Position numbers and translations under genes: made by a program
Shown here: positions 30,833 to 37,768 of the stretch, one piece after another
Layout: the number at the start of each line of letters is the position of its first letter
Position numbering within the stretch: position 1 is the first letter of the stretch
Notes under the pieces: generated by a model
What the model saw: only the letters and a program-made list of their open reading frames with translations
The model's database searches: none
What the model was told of the DNA's origin: nothing
Assembly (NCBI GenBank): GCA_003518105.1
Contig: DOZH01000001.1
Coordinates: forward strand, 1-37,768
Direction: 5' to 3'
Source of the DNA: Candidatus Uhrbacteria bacterium
Lineage (GTDB): Bacteria > Patescibacteriota > Patescibacteriia > UBA9934
DNA length: 37,768 nucleotides

Positions 30833-32410
30833 ATGAAGAAAAAGTTTCTAGTTATTGCTGCCTTGATAGTTTATTTTTGTTCGACGTTATGGTTGACGAT
30901 TGGCGTGCCGGCGTCGTTTACTTCGCCTGACGAGAACGCTAACTATTCTTTTTCCGAGTCGATGTTGCGAACCGGTAGTTTGGCTGTTTACGACGATGTA
31001 ACGGCGCAGCTTGGTGGCTTAGTGCACCCGCGGAGTGCGTTGGTGGTGGGCGAATTTATTGTACCGGGAAGTTTTTTAGGTCTAGCTTTTACAGCTGGTT
31101 TGTTTGGACATTTGGTAGGCGTGTTCGGTCTTCGTCTCTTGACCCCAATCTTGCTTGTGTTGGCATTGCTCGCTTGGTTTTCAACGGTTAAAAAGTTAAC
31201 AAAGAATGAGATTTTTGCGTCTGTAGCGACGGTTTTGTTGGCACTGCAGCCGGCTGTTTGGTATTACGCAACTAGAACGATGATGCCGAACGTGGGTTTT
31301 GTATGCTTCTTAATTTTTGCGGCCTGGTTGGTAGTTGTGCGGCCGTTAAGGCGGGCTTGGTTGGAATTTTTGCTGGCTGGTTTGTGCCTTGGCTTGGCGG
31401 CATTTTTCCGTTTGTCGGAGTTGGTGTGGATTATGCCGAGTGTGCTAGCTGTGGCTATTATCTACCGACGAGCGGTGGTCGGGAAATTGCCGTGGTTAAT
31501 GCTGATTCTTGGTTTTGTTTTACCTTTGGCGCTGAATGTGAGTCTTAATAGTGCGCTTTATAAACAGCCTTTGTCGACTGGATATACTGTCGTTGAGAGC
31601 GTTGACCTTGTCGAATCAGCGGATTCTGTGGTTAGTGTGCCAAAAGAACCAGTTAGGCGGTCTGTTCTAAGTTTATTACTGCCATTCGGGGTACATCCGA
31701 GGGTAATGGCTAAGAATATTTGGCACTACGGACTCGGTTTGTTTTGGTGGTTGAGCATTTTGGCAGCGATTGGCCTTTATTTTTCATTGCGAGAAAAGGG
31801 AGGTTGGCGCAAGTTGGCAATTGGCACGTTAATTTTGGCTGCGTGGCTGGGTACACTGTATGGCAGTTGGTCATTTAATGATAATCCGGATCCGTCGGCG
31901 ATTACGATCGGTGACTCGCATTTGCGTTATTGGTTGCCGTTGTTTGTGTTGGCCACGTTGTTTGCAACTAAAGGGTTGCTGGGTTTTCGTAAAACCCCCT
32001 CCATCTCCCCCATGGCTGGGGGAGGGCTGTTAGTGATTGCACTGTTGTCGAGTTTGTTAGTCTTTAGCGGTGAGGACGGATTAGTTGAAACGCGCCAAGT
32101 ATTATTAGAAAGCGCGACTAAGAGGGAGATTATTTTGGCCGAGACGGAGGCGAATGCGATTGTGGTGGTGGATAGAGCAGATAAGTTTTTGTGGCCGTAC
32201 AGACACGTGATCCAGCCGCTGCGCAGTGAGTCGACGTATGCAGCGATGCCTGAAGCTGTTAAGCTCGCACCGTTATACTACTTTGGTATTCCGTTTCCTG
32301 AAGTCGATTTACATTATTTGAATGAGGAGAAACTCGGGGGGATGGGATTACGAATTGAGCTGGTTAAAGAGGCTGGGGATGAGGCTCTGTATAGAATTTT
32401 GGCTAAATAA
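30833..32410 (+). CDS. GT-C-like polytopic glycosyltransferase candidate
   Basis: This 525-aa protein has about 11 membrane segments and, after the first one, an outer loop with FTSPDENANYSFSESMLRTG. The DE pair in that loop is the expected catalytic-metal or acceptor site of GT-C glycosyltransferases. Such enzymes take a sugar from a lipid-phosphate donor and attach it outside the membrane. Acceptor and donor are unknown. A 33-bp hairpin repeat (31995-32027) is translated in frame as TPSISPMAGGG near residue 388. The gene lies between the CDP-alcohol gene and a 197-aa exported protein. Confidence 0.72.
   Translation: MKKKFLVIAALIVYFCSTLWLTIGVPASFTSPDENANYSFSESMLRTGSLAVYDDVTAQLGGLVHPRSALVVGEFIVPGSFLGLAFTAGLFGHLVGVFGLRLLTPILLVLALLAWFSTVKKLTKNEIFASVATVLLALQPAVWYYATRTMMPNVGFVCFLIFAAWLVVVRPLRRAWLEFLLAGLCLGLAAFFRLSELVWIMPSVLAVAIIYRRAVVGKLPWLMLILGFVLPLALNVSLNSALYKQPLSTGYTVVESVDLVESADSVVSVPKEPVRRSVLSLLLPFGVHPRVMAKNIWHYGLGLFWWLSILAAIGLYFSLREKGGWRKLAIGTLILAAWLGTLYGSWSFNDNPDPSAITIGDSHLRYWLPLFVLATLFATKGLLGFRKTPSISPMAGGGLLVIALLSSLLVFSGEDGLVETRQVLLESATKREIILAETEANAIVVVDRADKFLWPYRHVIQPLRSESTYAAMPEAVKLAPLYYFGIPFPEVDLHYLNEEKLGGMGLRIELVKEAGDEALYRILAK
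31995..32027. repeat. C/G-rich hairpin repeat inside a coding sequence
   Basis: TCCCCCA and TGGGGGA (32006-32012 and 32017-32023) pair around TGGC, flanked by CCCCCTCC and GGG. The stretch reads in frame as TPSISPMAGGG, a composition unlike the surrounding membrane protein. It looks like an inserted mobile repeat, different from the TTCGTCGGG family. Confidence 0.5.
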
Positions 32411-32412
32411 TT

Positions 32413-33006
32413 ATGTTGAAGCGGGCGCGGATAATTGAGGGACTCGGTCAGGCGGCGATTATTGCTGTGCCTTTAACCGTGATAGTGATTTTGGGCTGGT
32501 TGCGTTTAGCGCCGAGTGGGACGTTTGTGGTCTGGACAGATACCTTGGAGCGCTCACCGTATATTGACCAAATACTGCCGGCGTCCAGGGCACCGGTTAG
32601 GGCAGATGGTGAGGGTGTGCAGATAATTGATGACCCAGTTTATTTTATGGCTCGTGTGCCGAAGGGCGATTATACGAGTGCTGAGGTGACGCTCGACTAT
32701 CACAATCATGGACAGCCAGTCTTCAAACTGGGAGTAATTACAGATATGACGACGAATAGTTTTGACTTGCGCACGTTTGATAATTTTATCGTCGATGAGA
32801 CTGATTGGCAGGAGTCGACGGTGAACTTTGATATTTCGCAGTTATCACGCACGAATGGCGCGATAAAATTTATTCTATCAGCGCCGCAAGTTAAAAATGG
32901 TCAGCATAGCGTCGACATTAAACGCATAAAAATAGCTTGGCATAAGGAGCCGCTGTCGTACCGCGCAGTCCTCGGCCAGATTTGGCACGCGGTAACACCT
33001 TGGTAG
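32413..33006 (+). CDS. Exported protein with one membrane anchor, unknown
   Basis: This 197-aa protein has an N-terminal membrane segment (about residues 15-37) and an extracellular beta-rich part with VYFMARVPKGDYTSAEVTLDYHN, then DLRTFDNFIVDETDWQESTVNFD and a C-terminal basic stretch. It has the look of a jelly-roll or carbohydrate-binding fold but I recognise no family. It follows the GT-C-like gene by 2 nt, so it may be a partner of it. Its stop codon overlaps nothing, and the toxin gene starts 8 nt after it. Confidence 0.55.
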   Translation: MLKRARIIEGLGQAAIIAVPLTVIVILGWLRLAPSGTFVVWTDTLERSPYIDQILPASRAPVRADGEGVQIIDDPVYFMARVPKGDYTSAEVTLDYHNHGQPVFKLGVITDMTTNSFDLRTFDNFIVDETDWQESTVNFDISQLSRTNGAIKFILSAPQVKNGQHSVDIKRIKIAWHKEPLSYRAVLGQIWHAVTPW

Positions 33007-33014
33007 ATTTTATT

Positions 33015-33473
33015 ATGCAAAAAGATTTTGATATTTGGAATAATAAGAAAAAGTCTTTGGAAGGCAAGGAGACAGATTTTTTATTTCGCACAGGTGAGGT
33101 TTGGTGGAGCTCGGTGGGTATTAATATAGGTGAAGAATCTTGTGGCAAAGGTGAGACATTCAGAAGGCCTATATTGGTAGTGAGAAAATTGTCGCGTCAG
33201 AATTTTATTGGTGTACCATTGTCGACGCAGCCGAAGATTGGTTCCTGGTTCACCACTGTGAATATTCAAGGAAAGAAACAAGCTGTTTTGCTGTATCAGA
33301 TTAAAATGTTTAGTACTCGTCGTTTTCAACGTCGATTAACAACTTTAGATGAGGCTGATTTTAAGCAAGTAAAAGAAAAACTCGAGCAGTTGCTCGAGCT
33401 CTCTGTTGATAATCACCAGAACCGAAGCCCTGGATCAGTGGGTTACCCCAAAAGTAAAGTAACTATAGCATAA
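33015..33473 (+). CDS. PemK/MazF-like toxin without a visible antitoxin
   Basis: This 152-aa protein matches the PemK/MazF fold: GEVWWSSVGINIGEESCGKG, then RRPILVVRKLSRQNFIGVPLST, QAVLLYQIKMFSTRRF and a C-terminal helix. Family members are RNases that cut mRNA at short sequences; the usual key residues are Arg near the first strand and Ser/Thr before the PL-ST. No antitoxin of the usual type is next to it, since the upstream gene encodes an exported protein and the downstream gene a membrane protein. So it may be a free-standing regulator or carry a diverged partner elsewhere. ATG 33015 is used. Confidence 0.8.
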   Translation: MQKDFDIWNNKKKSLEGKETDFLFRTGEVWWSSVGINIGEESCGKGETFRRPILVVRKLSRQNFIGVPLSTQPKIGSWFTTVNIQGKKQAVLLYQIKMFSTRRFQRRLTTLDEADFKQVKEKLEQLLELSVDNHQNRSPGSVGYPKSKVTIA

Positions 33474-33490
33474 TCAAAGAAATAGTCAAT

Positions 33491-33820
33491 ATGTATCAAC
33501 GATTATTGCGTACAGCTTTTTATACAAGTTTGATGACCTACGTGTTGTTATTGGTCTTGGAATATAAGAGTCCAGGCTTTGTTAGCTTTGTCTTTTCGCC
33601 ACATTTGGTTTTGCTGCTGGCGGTGATTTTTGGTACGCTTTATGCGTCGACCAAGCCAGTGGTGACGAGGCGCCAATGGTATTATGTACCAGCTTTGGTG
33701 ATTGGCCTGGTGTTGGCAGCGATTGTCTGGCGAGAGGGCACGATGTTTGGCGAATTTAGATTACTTTTAAGTCTGGGTTGTTTATTATTACCGGTATGGA
33801 CTGTATCTTTTGTAAAATAA
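33491..33820 (+). CDS. Small membrane protein overlapping the HIT gene
   Basis: This 109-aa protein has three hydrophobic segments (about residues 13-28, 38-53 and 66-88) and is of unknown family. Its last 25 nt overlap the start of the HIT gene in another frame (the HIT ATG is at 33796). It starts 18 nt after the toxin stop, so the three genes may be co-transcribed. Confidence 0.5.
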   Translation: MYQRLLRTAFYTSLMTYVLLLVLEYKSPGFVSFVFSPHLVLLLAVIFGTLYASTKPVVTRRQWYYVPALVIGLVLAAIVWREGTMFGEFRLLLSLGCLLLPVWTVSFVK

Positions 33821-34203
33821 TTGCGGGGGAGATTCCGTGTCATAAAGTGATCGAGAATGATCAGATATTGGCGTTTTTGGATATTGGTCCGGTGTCAGTT
33901 GGGCATACGTTGTTTGTACCGAAGCGTCATGCGGAGAATTTGGCGGTTGGCTCGGTGGAGGAAGCTGTCGACCTCATGAAGGCGGTTTATACGACAGCGC
34001 CCGCGATTATGAAAGCGGTGGGCGCAAGTGGCTATAATTTGGGGATGAATCATGGATTAGCAGCTGGGCAGGACGTTTTTCATACGCATTTGCACTTAAT
34101 GCCACGGGTAGACGGGGTAGAGCGGGCTTTTGTGAAGATGCATCCGACGCAAGAGGAATTGGCTAAGGTGGCGGTGAAGATTCGAGCAGAAATTGCGGTT
34201 TAG
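33796..34203 (+). CDS. HIT family protein (histidine triad)
   Basis: This 135-aa protein starts with MDCIFCKIIAGEIP, the classic Cys-rich start of HIT proteins, and ends its core with FHTHLHLMPRV, the His-x-His-x-His triad whose middle His is the nucleophile. HIT proteins hydrolyse nucleoside phosphoramidates or dinucleotides and bind nucleotides as dimers. ATG 33796 is chosen because it restores the usual N-terminus. The 25-nt overlap with the preceding gene implies translational coupling. Confidence 0.93.
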   Translation: MDCIFCKIIAGEIPCHKVIENDQILAFLDIGPVSVGHTLFVPKRHAENLAVGSVEEAVDLMKAVYTTAPAIMKAVGASGYNLGMNHGLAAGQDVFHTHLHLMPRVDGVERAFVKMHPTQEELAKVAVKIRAEIAV

Positions 34204-34204
34204 G

Positions 34205-34234
34205 TTGACTTTGTCTGAGTTTTTAGGCTAATAT
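34205..34234 (+). promoter_or_regulatory. Promoter of the 401-aa gene
   Basis: TTGACT (34205-34210) and TAATAT (34229-34234) have an 18-nt spacer and are close to consensus. The leader of about 60 nt contains a CTGG/CCAG hairpin and a GGGAAGAG stretch before the ATG at 34301. Confidence 0.65.
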
Positions 34235-34300
34235 TCGCCCTGGTCGATTTCCGGCCAGATAAACGCAAGATAGTGGCAAAGGCTGCTAAGGGAAGAGAAG

Positions 34301-35506
34301 ATGACTCTCATTGAACTCACTGTTCCGACCGCGAAGGCTGATAACCATGGTACCTGGTTCTACTTGCCAGGATCCGAGGAAAAGATCCTCGTGGCGGTGG
34401 ACGTCGACAACAAGGTGAAGCCCGGAACACTGTTCGGGCCGGATCTGAAGGCTAGGAGGGCCTCTGGCGGCAAGAAGCCGCAGCTCTGGCAGACGGTGGA
34501 CAATGCGTACAAGGCGCGGCGCATGTACAAGCTGTACGTCCACGGTTGGGTGACCATGCAGCTGAGCCTGGTGCGTGACCTCAATCAGCTCGCTCTGCTC
34601 AGCTTGGCCGCGACCTACGGCAACGCCTTCATCAGCTACGCAGAGTTCGTGGCGCTCAGCAACAAGCTGCAGCCATTGCTTACGGAGGGTGGCGAAGAGT
34701 TGCTCGGTACGAACAACAAGCAGGTGCGCAAGGCCCGCGATCTCATCCGCAAGACCAGCCAGCGTGACGGTCCGAGCTCGCGCAAACGGCTGGGCTACAC
34801 GTCGGCGGCCATCCGAACGGCGCTGCGGGCGGCGGAGCTGCTGAACGACGAGAAAATCGTGGTGTCGCTTGGCACTGTGATCGACCAGTACATCGGCACC
34901 GTGATCGAGCGGGTCAGGGAGCTGTTGCCGGAGCTGGAGGAGAAGAAGGCTTTCATGTTCTTCGACATGTTCAAGCCGGCAACTCGTGACTATTTCGGAC
35001 TGCTGGCGGCCATCATGAAGGACCTGTTCGTGGTCCGGCCGTTCGTCAACCCTGGCTTGCATTGTGTTCGCGATGCGACGGATGTGGCGCGCATCATCGA
35101 GAAGCTGCGGTTTGAGAACGAGGAACAACAGAAGGGTGCGATGGAGGGCTTGCGCAAGCTCGTCAACAACATCATCGACGCGTTCAAGCTGCTCGTGTGG
35201 CAGTACGAGCTTGAGAGCCTCATCGCTGAGGTCTCGGATGCGGTCAAGCACCGGACGGTGGTGTCGGACGAGACGTGGAATGAGTGGATCACTGTTCTGC
35301 GTGAGCGGCGGGCAGCATTGCTGGAATCGCTGGGACGGGGCTTCGAGAACAACGTCCTGCTCGAGATCAACACCTGCCTGAGTGTGGCTTTCAGCTTCAT
35401 TCCGTCAGCGAATCGACAGTCGCATCTGGCGAGGATCAAGAAGGAGCTGGTGCGGGCCTCCGACTGGGTGGGTTCGAAGCCGCCAAAAAACGAAGAAGCT
35501 GCGTAG
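34301..35506 (+). CDS. High-GC gene of unknown function, 401 aa
   Basis: I do not recognise this protein. It starts with a short beta-rich part (LIELTVPTAKADNHG, WFYLPGSEEKILVAVDVDNKVKPG). The remainder is almost wholly helical and charged (VRKARDLIRKTSQRDGPSSRKRLGYTSAAIRT..., EKLRFENEEQQKGAMEGLRKL, IVRERRAALLESLGRG), with no membrane segment and no signal peptide. Its codons are visibly richer in C and G at the third base than those of its neighbours (CTG, AAG, GAC, AAC, TAC, TTC). It has a near-consensus promoter, a good ribosome-binding motif and its own terminator. This fits a strongly expressed protein or a recent acquisition; the sequence cannot decide between them. Confidence 0.85.
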   Translation: MTLIELTVPTAKADNHGTWFYLPGSEEKILVAVDVDNKVKPGTLFGPDLKARRASGGKKPQLWQTVDNAYKARRMYKLYVHGWVTMQLSLVRDLNQLALLSLAATYGNAFISYAEFVALSNKLQPLLTEGGEELLGTNNKQVRKARDLIRKTSQRDGPSSRKRLGYTSAAIRTALRAAELLNDEKIVVSLGTVIDQYIGTVIERVRELLPELEEKKAFMFFDMFKPATRDYFGLLAAIMKDLFVVRPFVNPGLHCVRDATDVARIIEKLRFENEEQQKGAMEGLRKLVNNIIDAFKLLVWQYELESLIAEVSDAVKHRTVVSDETWNEWITVLRERRAALLESLGRGFENNVLLEINTCLSVAFSFIPSANRQSHLARIKKELVRASDWVGSKPPKNEEAA

Positions 35507-35519
35507 AGCCGAGTCGTCT

Positions 35520-35565
35520 GACCCCCGTCATTTCGCTTAGGCGGGGTGGTGGGGGTCTTCATTTT
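35520..35565 (+). terminator. Terminator of the 401-aa gene
   Basis: GACCCCC (35520-35526) and GGGGGTC (35551-35557) pair around a 24-nt loop, followed by TTCATTTT. It lies about 14 nt after the stop codon. The loop is long, so termination may be imperfect. Confidence 0.7.
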
Positions 35566-35604
35566 GCGGCTGTGGATAAGTGTGTATACGTTCAATGTAG
35601 ACAC

Positions 35605-35633
35605 TTGCTTGTTCGCTGTTTGTACGGTATTGT
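35605..35633 (+). promoter_or_regulatory. Probable uvrB promoter
   Basis: TTGCTT (35605-35610) and TATTGT (35628-35633) have a 17-nt spacer. The transcript would start near 35640, with the LexA-type box about 24 nt downstream. Confidence 0.45.
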
Positions 35634-35663
35634 AGAGAAACAATTGAATGATACGCCCCCGTA

Positions 35664-35675
35664 GAACGCTCGTTC
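35664..35675. promoter_or_regulatory. LexA/DinR-type SOS operator
   Basis: GAACGCTCGTTC fits the Gram-positive-type LexA (DinR) box GAAC-N4-GTTC, is a perfect palindrome apart from the middle and lies 27 nt before the uvrB ATG. The position inside the predicted leader would let a bound repressor block elongation. Confidence 0.65.
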
Positions 35676-35702
35676 GCGGGACATTTGTTTTCGTCGAAAA
35701 TT

Positions 35703-37730
35703 ATGGACTTCAAATTAGTGTCAGAATATAAGCCAGCTGGGGATCAGCCCAAGGCCATTGCTGAGCTCGTAAAAGGGCTGCGCGCGGGGTTTGAGCGTCA
35801 AACTTTATTGGGCGTGACGGGTTCTGGTAAGACGTTCACCATGGCGAACGTGATTGTGCAGGAACAGCGGCCGACCTTGGTGATTGCGCATAACAAGACG
35901 TTGGCGGCGCAGCTGTGTCAGGAGTTCCGGGAGTTTTTTCCTAACCATGCGGTGGAGTATTTTGTGTCATATTACGATTATTATCAGCCGGAAGCGTACT
36001 TGCCGCGGACGGATACGTATATCGAAAAGGACGCGCAGATTAATGAAGAGATTGATCGCCTGCGTCACGCTGCTACCCAAGCTTTGTTGTCGCGACGGGA
36101 TGTGATTATTGTGGCCTCGGTGTCATGTATTTACGGCTTGGGTTCGCCAGTTGAGTATGAGAAGAGCGGAATGCGTTTGATGGTGCGAGATAAGATTAGT
36201 CGGACAGAATTATTACGTCGATTAGTAGCAATGCAGTTTACGCGAACCACAGCGGACTTAAAGCGCGGTCATTTTAGGGCGCAAGGTGACGTGCTCGAAA
36301 TGATGCCAATGAACGAGGAGGTGCTGTATCGTGTGACGATAACTAAGGGAATCATCGCCGAGATTTTGTTGCTCGATTCGGTGACGCGCGAACGTCGAGA
36401 AAATTTGCGTGACATGATGATCTTCCCAGCTAAGCACTTTATGACGGCGGAAGGGGAGCGGGAACGGGCGATTAAAGATATTGAGAATGAACTGAAGAAG
36501 CAATTGGAGATATTCGAGAAAGAAGGCAAGTTGCTGGAGTATGAAAGGTTGTCGCGTCGCACCAAGTATGACATTGAGATGATGCGTAATATTGGTTTTT
36601 GTAGCGGTATTGAAAACTACTCGCGTCATTTTGATGGCCGCAAAGTTGGTGAAGCGCCGTATACGTTGATGGATTATTTTCCTAAAGATTTTTTGACGAT
36701 TATTGATGAGTCGCACGTTACGCTGCCGCAGATTGGCGGCATGTTCGCTGGTGACCAAGCGCGTAAGAATACGCTTGTTGAGCATGGTTTCCGTTTACCG
36801 TCGGCGCGCGATAACCGGCCGCTACAGTTTGACGAGTTTGTAAAAAAGATTGGGCAAACGGTGTATGTTTCCGCCACGCCTGGGCCGTATGAAGCGACGA
36901 CGAGCGACCAGGTGGTAGAGCAGATTATTCGGCCGACTGGTTTGGTTGACCCGGAAACGATTGTCATGCCGGTAATCCAAAAGGGTAAGTATCCTGGCCA
37001 AATTGCAGATCTCATCGAACGGATTGAGCAACGGGTCAGCGTCGGCGAAAGAGCCTTGGTAACAACGCTAACTAAGAAGATGGCCGAAGATTTGACCGAA
37101 TATTTGAAGGAAAAGAAGATTAAGGTGGCGTACTTGCACTCGGACGTGGAGACACTCGACCGCATTACGATTTTGACGGATTTGCGTAAGGGAATGTATG
37201 ACGTGATTGTCGGCGTCAACTTGCTGCGTGAAGGACTCGACTTGCCAGAGGTGTCGTTGATTGGAATTCTCGATGCAGACAAGGAAGGCTTCTTGCGTTC
37301 GGCTACATCACTCATCCAGACGATTGGTCGCGCGGCTCGTAACGTTAATGGGCAGGTAATTCTTTATGCCGATGTGATGACGGGCTCGCTTAAAAAGGCA
37401 ATTGCGGAAACTGATCGTCGTCGGGCAATCCAGGTGGCTTATAACGAGGAGCATGGGATTACGCCAGAAACTATTAAGAAAAAGATTAGTGATATTCGCG
37501 CTGATTTGATGGGCGAGAGACTAGAGTCAACTAAGAAAATCCTGTCGATCGAGATGACAGCCACGCCTCGAGAATTGAGAGAGGTGATTGCGGAGAAGAA
37601 GGGTGAGATGCAGGATGCGGCCGCTAACTTGATGTTCGAAACGGCGGGCTTACTACGTGATGAGATTGCGTTATTAGAACAAGAGTTGGGGCAGAAAGAG
37701 GGATCTGTAAAAAAGAAGCGCAAAGGATAG
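35703..37730 (+). CDS. uvrB: Excinuclease ABC subunit B
   Basis: This 675-aa protein is the damage-verifying helicase of nucleotide excision repair, taking DNA from UvrA and positioning UvrC. It has Walker A (GVTGSGKTFT near residue 40), the beta-hairpin region with YYDYYQPEAYLP (near 95), the DESH-type box (TIIDESHVTLPQIGG) and helicase motifs V and VI (GVNLLREGLDLPEV, TIGRAARN). A C-terminal UVR domain (EMQDAAANLMFETAGLLRDEI) would bind UvrC. The ATG at 35703 begins MDFKLVSEYKPAGDQP, as is usual for UvrB; an in-frame TTG 18 nt upstream is ignored. An SOS-type operator precedes it, as in many Gram-positive bacteria. Confidence 0.98.
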   Translation: MDFKLVSEYKPAGDQPKAIAELVKGLRAGFERQTLLGVTGSGKTFTMANVIVQEQRPTLVIAHNKTLAAQLCQEFREFFPNHAVEYFVSYYDYYQPEAYLPRTDTYIEKDAQINEEIDRLRHAATQALLSRRDVIIVASVSCIYGLGSPVEYEKSGMRLMVRDKISRTELLRRLVAMQFTRTTADLKRGHFRAQGDVLEMMPMNEEVLYRVTITKGIIAEILLLDSVTRERRENLRDMMIFPAKHFMTAEGERERAIKDIENELKKQLEIFEKEGKLLEYERLSRRTKYDIEMMRNIGFCSGIENYSRHFDGRKVGEAPYTLMDYFPKDFLTIIDESHVTLPQIGGMFAGDQARKNTLVEHGFRLPSARDNRPLQFDEFVKKIGQTVYVSATPGPYEATTSDQVVEQIIRPTGLVDPETIVMPVIQKGKYPGQIADLIERIEQRVSVGERALVTTLTKKMAEDLTEYLKEKKIKVAYLHSDVETLDRITILTDLRKGMYDVIVGVNLLREGLDLPEVSLIGILDADKEGFLRSATSLIQTIGRAARNVNGQVILYADVMTGSLKKAIAETDRRRAIQVAYNEEHGITPETIKKKISDIRADLMGERLESTKKILSIEMTATPRELREVIAEKKGEMQDAAANLMFETAGLLRDEIALLEQELGQKEGSVKKKRKG

Positions 37731-37747
37731 CTGTATCTCTGGCCTCG

Positions 37748-37764
37748 GTCAACGCGAGACTCGG
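37748..37764. repeat. Partial repeat at the right edge of the window
   Basis: GTCAACGCGAGACTCGG matches 22695-22711, the left extension of palindromic copy B, over 17 nt. A further copy of the family probably continues beyond the window. Confidence 0.6.
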
Positions 37765-37768
37765 GGAG

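Noticed and set aside
34286..35251. A 321-aa open frame on the minus strand over the 401-aa gene
   Set aside because: It is antisense to a gene with promoter, ribosome-binding motif and terminator; long opposite frames are common in high-GC genes.
35685..35702. TTG start of uvrB 18 nt upstream
   Set aside because: UvrB proteins begin with the MDFKLVSEY-type sequence at 35703.

Overview
The window looks like a chromosome segment of a Patescibacteria (CPR) bacterium, most likely of the Parcubacteria type. This assignment is an inference. It rests on compact genes with many short overlaps, many secreted or membrane proteins with lineage-restricted domains (the DUF5652-type small membrane protein, the 'GSLIK...VYYV...TWYxxFxxVxTISDxxLA' surface domain, short 'GWYVNPLT' repeats before a C39-like peptidase), and few metabolic enzymes. 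UGA is a normal stop here: it ends several genes, one of them in an ATGA overlap, so this is not a UGA-recoding lineage.

Layout. 37-6660 (minus): a metal-type P-type ATPase with a small membrane partner, a GerMN/Gmad2 protein, a C39-like peptidase and a large surface protein. A divergent minigene of 50 codons with its own promoter and terminator lies at 4106-4392. 6710-9911: topoisomerase IB, an ECF-like sigma factor, an unknown helical protein and a DUF457 membrane protein. 9929-12391: a secreted protein with a possible glycoside-hydrolase-like domain and a KamA-family radical SAM enzyme. 12638-14987: an AT-rich cluster with two small exported proteins, a histidine-kinase-like ATPase and a receiver protein without an output domain, lying against tRNA-Trp. 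A gene broken by an in-frame TGA follows. 15839-24738 (mostly plus): DUF2231 protein, lysozyme-like protein, tRNA-Tyr and tRNA-Thr, a phospholipase D-family enzyme, YgjP-like metallopeptidase, GIY-YIG protein, a Gmad2 membrane protein, an M29-like aminopeptidase, a DUF1653-MazG fusion and an HtrA protease. 24930-34203: HU, a sugar-kinase-like phosphotransferase, an LCP-like protein, a degenerate Mrr-like protein, two large polytopic membrane proteins, a CDP-alcohol phosphatidyltransferase, an orphan PemK/MazF toxin and a HIT protein. 34301-35506 is a gene of unlike composition and unknown function. 35703-37730 is uvrB behind a LexA/DinR-type box.

The most unusual signal is a family of palindromic repeats sharing the core TTCGTCGGGTCCTGCC. 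Two copies are intergenic (about 16399-16539 and 22718-22860). Two related copies sit in frame inside one membrane-protein gene (about 28794-28929 and 29739-29834) and add polar loops to the protein, much as Rickettsia palindromic elements do. Other notable features are a start codon buried in a perfect 13-bp hairpin (21660-21690), several -10 boxes 7-8 nt from the start codon (predicted leaderless mRNAs), and convergent gene pairs that either share a 4-nt stop overlap or a bidirectional terminator.

How the genes work together: most of the window serves the cell envelope (surface proteins, peptidase, lysozyme-like and LCP-like proteins, HtrA, lipid and glycan enzymes). A smaller set serves DNA topology, repair and nucleotide hygiene (topoisomerase IB, HU, UvrB, MazG-type).
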